From UBA6623 sp965226435 (GTDB taxonomy: Bacteria; Acidobacteriota; Terriglobia; Bryobacterales; UBA6623), in NCBI GenBank assembly GCA_965226435.1, contig CBDDCY010000007.1:62001-126000 (forward strand): a stretch of 64,000 nucleotides of DNA, read 5' to 3'. Under the pieces are notes generated by a model. That model worked only from the letters and a program-made list of their open reading frames with translations. It had not been told where the DNA came from and searched no databases. Shown here one piece after another: positions 61,226-64,000 of the stretch; positions within the stretch are counted from its first letter, which is position 1; every line of letters starts with the position of its first letter. Made by a program: the position numbers and the translations under genes.

Positions 61226-61916
61226 TCTCTAATCGACGCCGAGTAACACAGCGCCGGCCGTTGCGAAGCGGCTTCGGGAACTGGCGAGAAGCTCGGGCCG
61301 CCCCCCCCGCCCAATGCGGTTCGAGGCGCGCGAGATGGTGGACCTGTTGGTCTACTTGAGAAATCTGCCCGGCGCATCCGGTGGCGAGTTCCGGCTGCTC
61401 TTCGGGGATCCATCGGCGGGAGGGCTTGTTTTCGAGCAGCATGGATGCGTTGATTGCCATCAGTTCGGTGACGGAAAATCAGGGAAAGTTGATTTGCTTT
61501 CGGGGCGGGCCGACTCTCCGACCCTCTCGATGTTGGCGGTTGAAATGTGGAATCACCGTCCGCGGATGGTCGAGGCCGCGAAGCGCAAGGCCCTCGCAAT
61601 CAAGTCCTTCGCCAACGAGCAAATGCGCGATCTCCTTTCCTGCCTACTCGCGAAAGGGTATTTCGAGCAAACCGGAAACCCGGGTCGAGGCGCGGCTGTG
61701 TTTCGGCGCAAGCAGTGCTCAACCTGCCACGACGGCGGAGGCGTTGCGCCGGAGCGGCCCCGGCCCGGGAAAACGGTTACCGCGACGGACTTCGCCGCGG
61801 CCGTCTGGCGGCATGGGCCCCAAATGGTCTCCTTGATGAGCAACCGAGGGATACCCTGGCCCACACTTTCCGGCAAGGACGTCGGCGATCTTACGGCTTA
61901 TCTGAGCACGCACTGA
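61226..61916 (+). pseudogene. 5'-truncated multiheme cytochrome c
   Basis: Two CxxCH haem sites: GCVDCHQF and CSTCHDGG, each followed by a helical tail ending in the typical EMxDLLxYL or DLTAYLSTH. The frame begins, without any start signal, with AVAKRLRELARSSGR then PMRFEAREMVDLLVYL. That matches the tail of a first cytochrome domain, so a leading haem and the signal peptide are missing. An in-frame TAA lies just upstream of 61226. ATG 61314 is available but inside the domain. Likely a decayed electron-transfer gene, though a GC-run indel near 61300 may hide more. Confidence 0.65.
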
Positions 61917-62092
61917 CCCGAAACTTCGAATTTCGAGCTACCCGGAGACTCACAACTGCTACCAATAGATCGGACGTTCACCCTCCCGAGCCGCGCCGCT
62001 GTGCGGCGCGGTCCCGGCGAACCCTTCGACCAAGTTTCTCCCCTGAACGATCCGGCGCGACCGGTGGCGCCGCTAACCTGAAGTAGGTGAAG
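61917..62092. other. Intergenic region between cytochrome remnant and tRNA
   Basis: No feature recognised apart from the CCGGTGGCGCCGC-type GC-rich inverted sequence near 62060-62073, possibly a terminator stem. Confidence 0.3.
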
Positions 62093-62168
62093 TGGTGAGC
62101 GCGCGGGGAATCGAACCCCGAACCTAGTGATTAAGAGTCACTTGCTCTGCCAATTGAGCTACGCGCCC
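62093..62168 (-). tRNA. tRNA-Lys (anticodon CTT)
   Basis: Reads 5' GGGCGCG ... CGCGCTC with a 7-bp acceptor (one G-T pair), discriminator A and encoded CCA (62093-62095). The D arm (AGCTCAATTGGCAGAGC), the anticodon loop CTCTTAA with anticodon CTT, and the T arm GGTTCGATTCC are complete. Confidence 0.95.
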
Positions 62169-62297
62169 AGCCTTTGCGGGGGTGCCTGGGAGGGGGTTGC
62201 GGAAGTTCCCGCCTCCAGACGAGATGTCATTATATCAACTCGTTCGACGCCGATCCGAATCGACGGATGGATGGTTTCCGTTGTGTCGCCGGACCTG
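62169..62297. other. Short intergenic stretch
   Basis: Between tRNA-Lys and the sugar dehydrogenase gene; no feature recognised. Confidence 0.3.
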
Positions 62298-63632
62298 TTA
62301 CAAACGCACGATCTTCTCGTCGGCGTTGCCCGGGTAACGGTTGCGCGTGTCCACTAACCTCGGGCAGGCTTCGAGCAGACCGCCATAGTCGAGCTCGGAG
62401 TGGTCGGCGACGATCACGGCGCAATCGGAAGCCGCCGCGGCTTCGAGCAGGTCCGCGGACTCGCGCACCCGGCCGTCGATCTCTAGGCTCGGGACAAACG
62501 GGTCGGTGTAGCTGATGATTCCTCCGCGGTCCTCGAGCAACTTGATGATATCGAGCGCCGGGGACTCACGGGTGTCGGAAACATCGCGCTTATAGGCCAC
62601 CCCGACGATGTGAATGCGGGAGCCCTTCACCGGCTTCGAGCAATCGTTGAGCGCGGCCTGTACCTTGTCGGCTACAAAGCGCGGCATCTGGCTGTTGATC
62701 TGCGCCGCCAACTCGATCAGCCGAGCCTCGTGCCCGGTCTGCTTCGTCTTCCAGGAAAGGTAAATCGGGTCAACGGGGATGCAATGACCGCCCAGGCCCG
62801 GCCCCGGATAGAACGGCATGAAGCCGAAGGGTTTCGTCGCGGCGGCCTCGATCACTTCCCAGACGTCGATATTCATGTGGTCGCACATCAGAGCCATTTC
62901 GTTCGCCAGGCCGATGTTGATCATGCGAAAGGTGTTTTCCATCAGCTTGACCATCTCGGCCACGCGGGTGGAGCTGACAGCCACGACTTGGTCCATCACC
63001 TGGGAGTAGAAGAGCCGCCCCATCTCGGTGCAGGCCGGGGTGACGCCGCCGATCACCTTGGGAATATTGCGGGTCTTGTACTTGGCGTTGCCCGGGTCGA
63101 CGCGTTCGGGTGAAAAGCAGAGGAAGAAGTCACGGCCCGCCTTGAGCCCCGAGCGCTCGAGCACGGGCAAGATGACTTCCTCGGTGGTTCCCGGATAGGT
63201 TGTCGATTCCAAGATGACCAGCATGCCGGGGTGCAGTCGCTCGGCGAGTTGATCGACCGCCGCCAGGACGTGGCTCAGGTCGGGATCACGCGTTTTGCGC
63301 AACGGGGTCGGGACGCTGATGCTGACCGTGTCGCATTTGGCGAGCGCGGCGAACGATCCGGTGATCGAGGCGTTCTCGGAGCCGACCCACTTCGCAAAGG
63401 CCTCGGCCTCCACGTCGGGAATCGAACATCGCCCGGCCCGCAGTTGCGCGACCTTGACGTCATCCCGATCGATGCCGGTGACGGCGTAGCCGGCGCGGCC
63501 GAGCTCGACGGCGAGCGGCAGCCCGACGTATCCCAGCCCGATGACGCCGGCGCGGGCCGTGCGCGAGCTAATCTTTTCGGCTAAGACAGCGGCCGGGTCG
63601 ATCGGAGTGGGGGCTTCGAGTGCGGTTCCCAT
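62298..63632 (-). CDS. UDP-N-acetyl-hexosamine 6-dehydrogenase (WbpA/WecC-type), 444 aa
   Basis: Two-step NAD-dependent oxidation of a UDP-sugar to the uronate, feeding capsule or O-antigen synthesis. Rossmann GLGYVGLPLAVELG, catalytic Cys in PGLGGHCIPVDP, the conserved FSPERVDPGN motif, and a C-terminal second Rossmann-like domain (VGVAYKRDVSDTRESPALDI). The FSPERVDPGN and GHCIPVDP forms fit the GlcNAc/ManNAc dehydrogenase subgroup rather than UDP-glucose dehydrogenase. The N-terminal ~25 residues are a Pro/Ala extension. No neighbouring glycan genes in this window. Confidence 0.88.
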   Translation of the reverse strand: MGTALEAPTPIDPAAVLAEKISSRTARAGVIGLGYVGLPLAVELGRAGYAVTGIDRDDVKVAQLRAGRCSIPDVEAEAFAKWVGSENASITGSFAALAKCDTVSISVPTPLRKTRDPDLSHVLAAVDQLAERLHPGMLVILESTTYPGTTEEVILPVLERSGLKAGRDFFLCFSPERVDPGNAKYKTRNIPKVIGGVTPACTEMGRLFYSQVMDQVVAVSSTRVAEMVKLMENTFRMINIGLANEMALMCDHMNIDVWEVIEAAATKPFGFMPFYPGPGLGGHCIPVDPIYLSWKTKQTGHEARLIELAAQINSQMPRFVADKVQAALNDCSKPVKGSRIHIVGVAYKRDVSDTRESPALDIIKLLEDRGGIISYTDPFVPSLEIDGRVRESADLLEAAAASDCAVIVADHSELDYGGLLEACPRLVDTRNRYPGNADEKIVRL

Positions 63633-63727
63633 TGTTCTAATTATCCCATCGTGAACGGAAAAGGGGGATATGCAATCGATCGAACGAAGCCGCGGAATGC
63701 TTTAACGGCGGGGCTTGGGGTGGTGGT

Positions 63728-63997
63728 CTATCCCTGTACCTTGCGCGCCAGGGCGCGGGCCGCGGCCTTGGTCGCTTTGTCTTCGCCGTTGAGGGCCGGT
63801 TGCAGGCACTCGCGGGTTCGCTTGAGAACCATTTTGCGCCGAGCGGGGTCGTCGAGGCGACCGGGCTCGAGAGCGACGGCGGCCTGTTGCAGCGTGCTCG
63901 CGACGGCTAGCAGAAAACGGGCCTTATCGACCGTCACGGGAAGGGATTCGAAACGAGTTGCGGCGTCGGCCGGCTCCTCGATGCCGGCGGCATCCAT
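63728..63997 (-). CDS. Small alpha-helical protein or C-terminal fragment, 89 aa
   Basis: Open frame from ATG 63997 to 63728: helical and Ala/Arg-rich (VDKARFLLAVASTLQQAAVA, then KMVLKRTRECLQPALNGEDK). The ATG sits three bases from the window edge and could be internal, so this may be only the C-terminal part of a longer gene. No family recognised. Confidence 0.45.
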   Translation of the reverse strand: MDAAGIEEPADAATRFESLPVTVDKARFLLAVASTLQQAAVALEPGRLDDPARRKMVLKRTRECLQPALNGEDKATKAAARALARKVQG

Positions 63998-64000
63998 GGT

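Noticed and set aside
1..64000. CRISPR arrays and rRNA genes
   Set aside because: No regular spacer-repeat series and no rRNA-like segments were seen.

Overview
The window is GC-rich chromosomal DNA that looks like an Acidobacteriota genome. The lineage clues are a very large outer-membrane receptor with an N-terminal carboxypeptidase-regulatory-like fold and a C-terminal Phe, a second truncated receptor start, a remnant of a TIGR03435-type soil protein, a fused LptF-LptG permease and a conserved phoH-ybeY-corC-era block. The phylum call is inference; there is no rRNA gene here to test it.

Region 1 (about 1-28.9 kb, minus strand) is a near-complete extracellular contractile injection system (eCIS, the Afp/PVC/MAC type). 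It reads from a tube terminator (Afp16-like, 28926) through two sheaths, two tubes, an Afp7-like tube-baseplate adaptor, a 55-aa protein, a hub (gpD-like) and a separate spike (gpV-like), a 571-aa protein with a strongly hydrophobic segment, gp25, a J-like wedge protein, a propeller-gpI fusion, an Afp14-like protein, an AAA+ ATPase, a coiled-coil protein and two related large surface proteins. It ends in a DUF4157 cargo protein that has seven CxxC repeats and a phospholipase-A2-like active-site motif and runs off the window edge. Most gene junctions overlap or lie within about 40 bp, so this is probably one long transcript starting in the AT-rich stretch near 29.0-29.2 kb. No capsid, portal, terminase, lysis or T6SS membrane-complex genes are present.

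Region 2 (29-48.9 kb) is mixed. It holds a receptor-gene fragment, a VapBC module with a palindromic operator, a MoxR ATPase paired with a TraB/EreA-like protein, a TonB-type receptor (frameshifted), a TIGR03435 remnant, a secreted zinc metalloprotease (frameshifted), threonine dehydratase, fused LptFG, a FecR-like exported protein, a glycerophosphodiesterase, a BON protein, and the housekeeping era-corC-ybeY-phoH operon.

Region 3 (49-61 kb) is accessory DNA. It contains an IS with duplicated terminal repeats, an orphan ribbon-helix-helix antitoxin beside it, a lipoprotein glycosidase, a penicillin-binding-type transpeptidase, an IS1380-like element, and a roughly 1200-aa HNH nuclease-STAND NTPase-tandem repeat protein that looks like an anti-phage sensor. 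Several palindromic dispersed repeats and a conserved protein of unknown function follow. The window closes with a 5'-truncated cytochrome c, tRNA-Lys, a nucleotide-sugar dehydrogenase and a small C-terminal open frame.

Four genes (eCIS cargo, receptor, metalloprotease, IS1380 transposase) each need a single-base shift, three of them clearly in short G or C runs. Sequencing or assembly indels are therefore a serious alternative to real gene decay.
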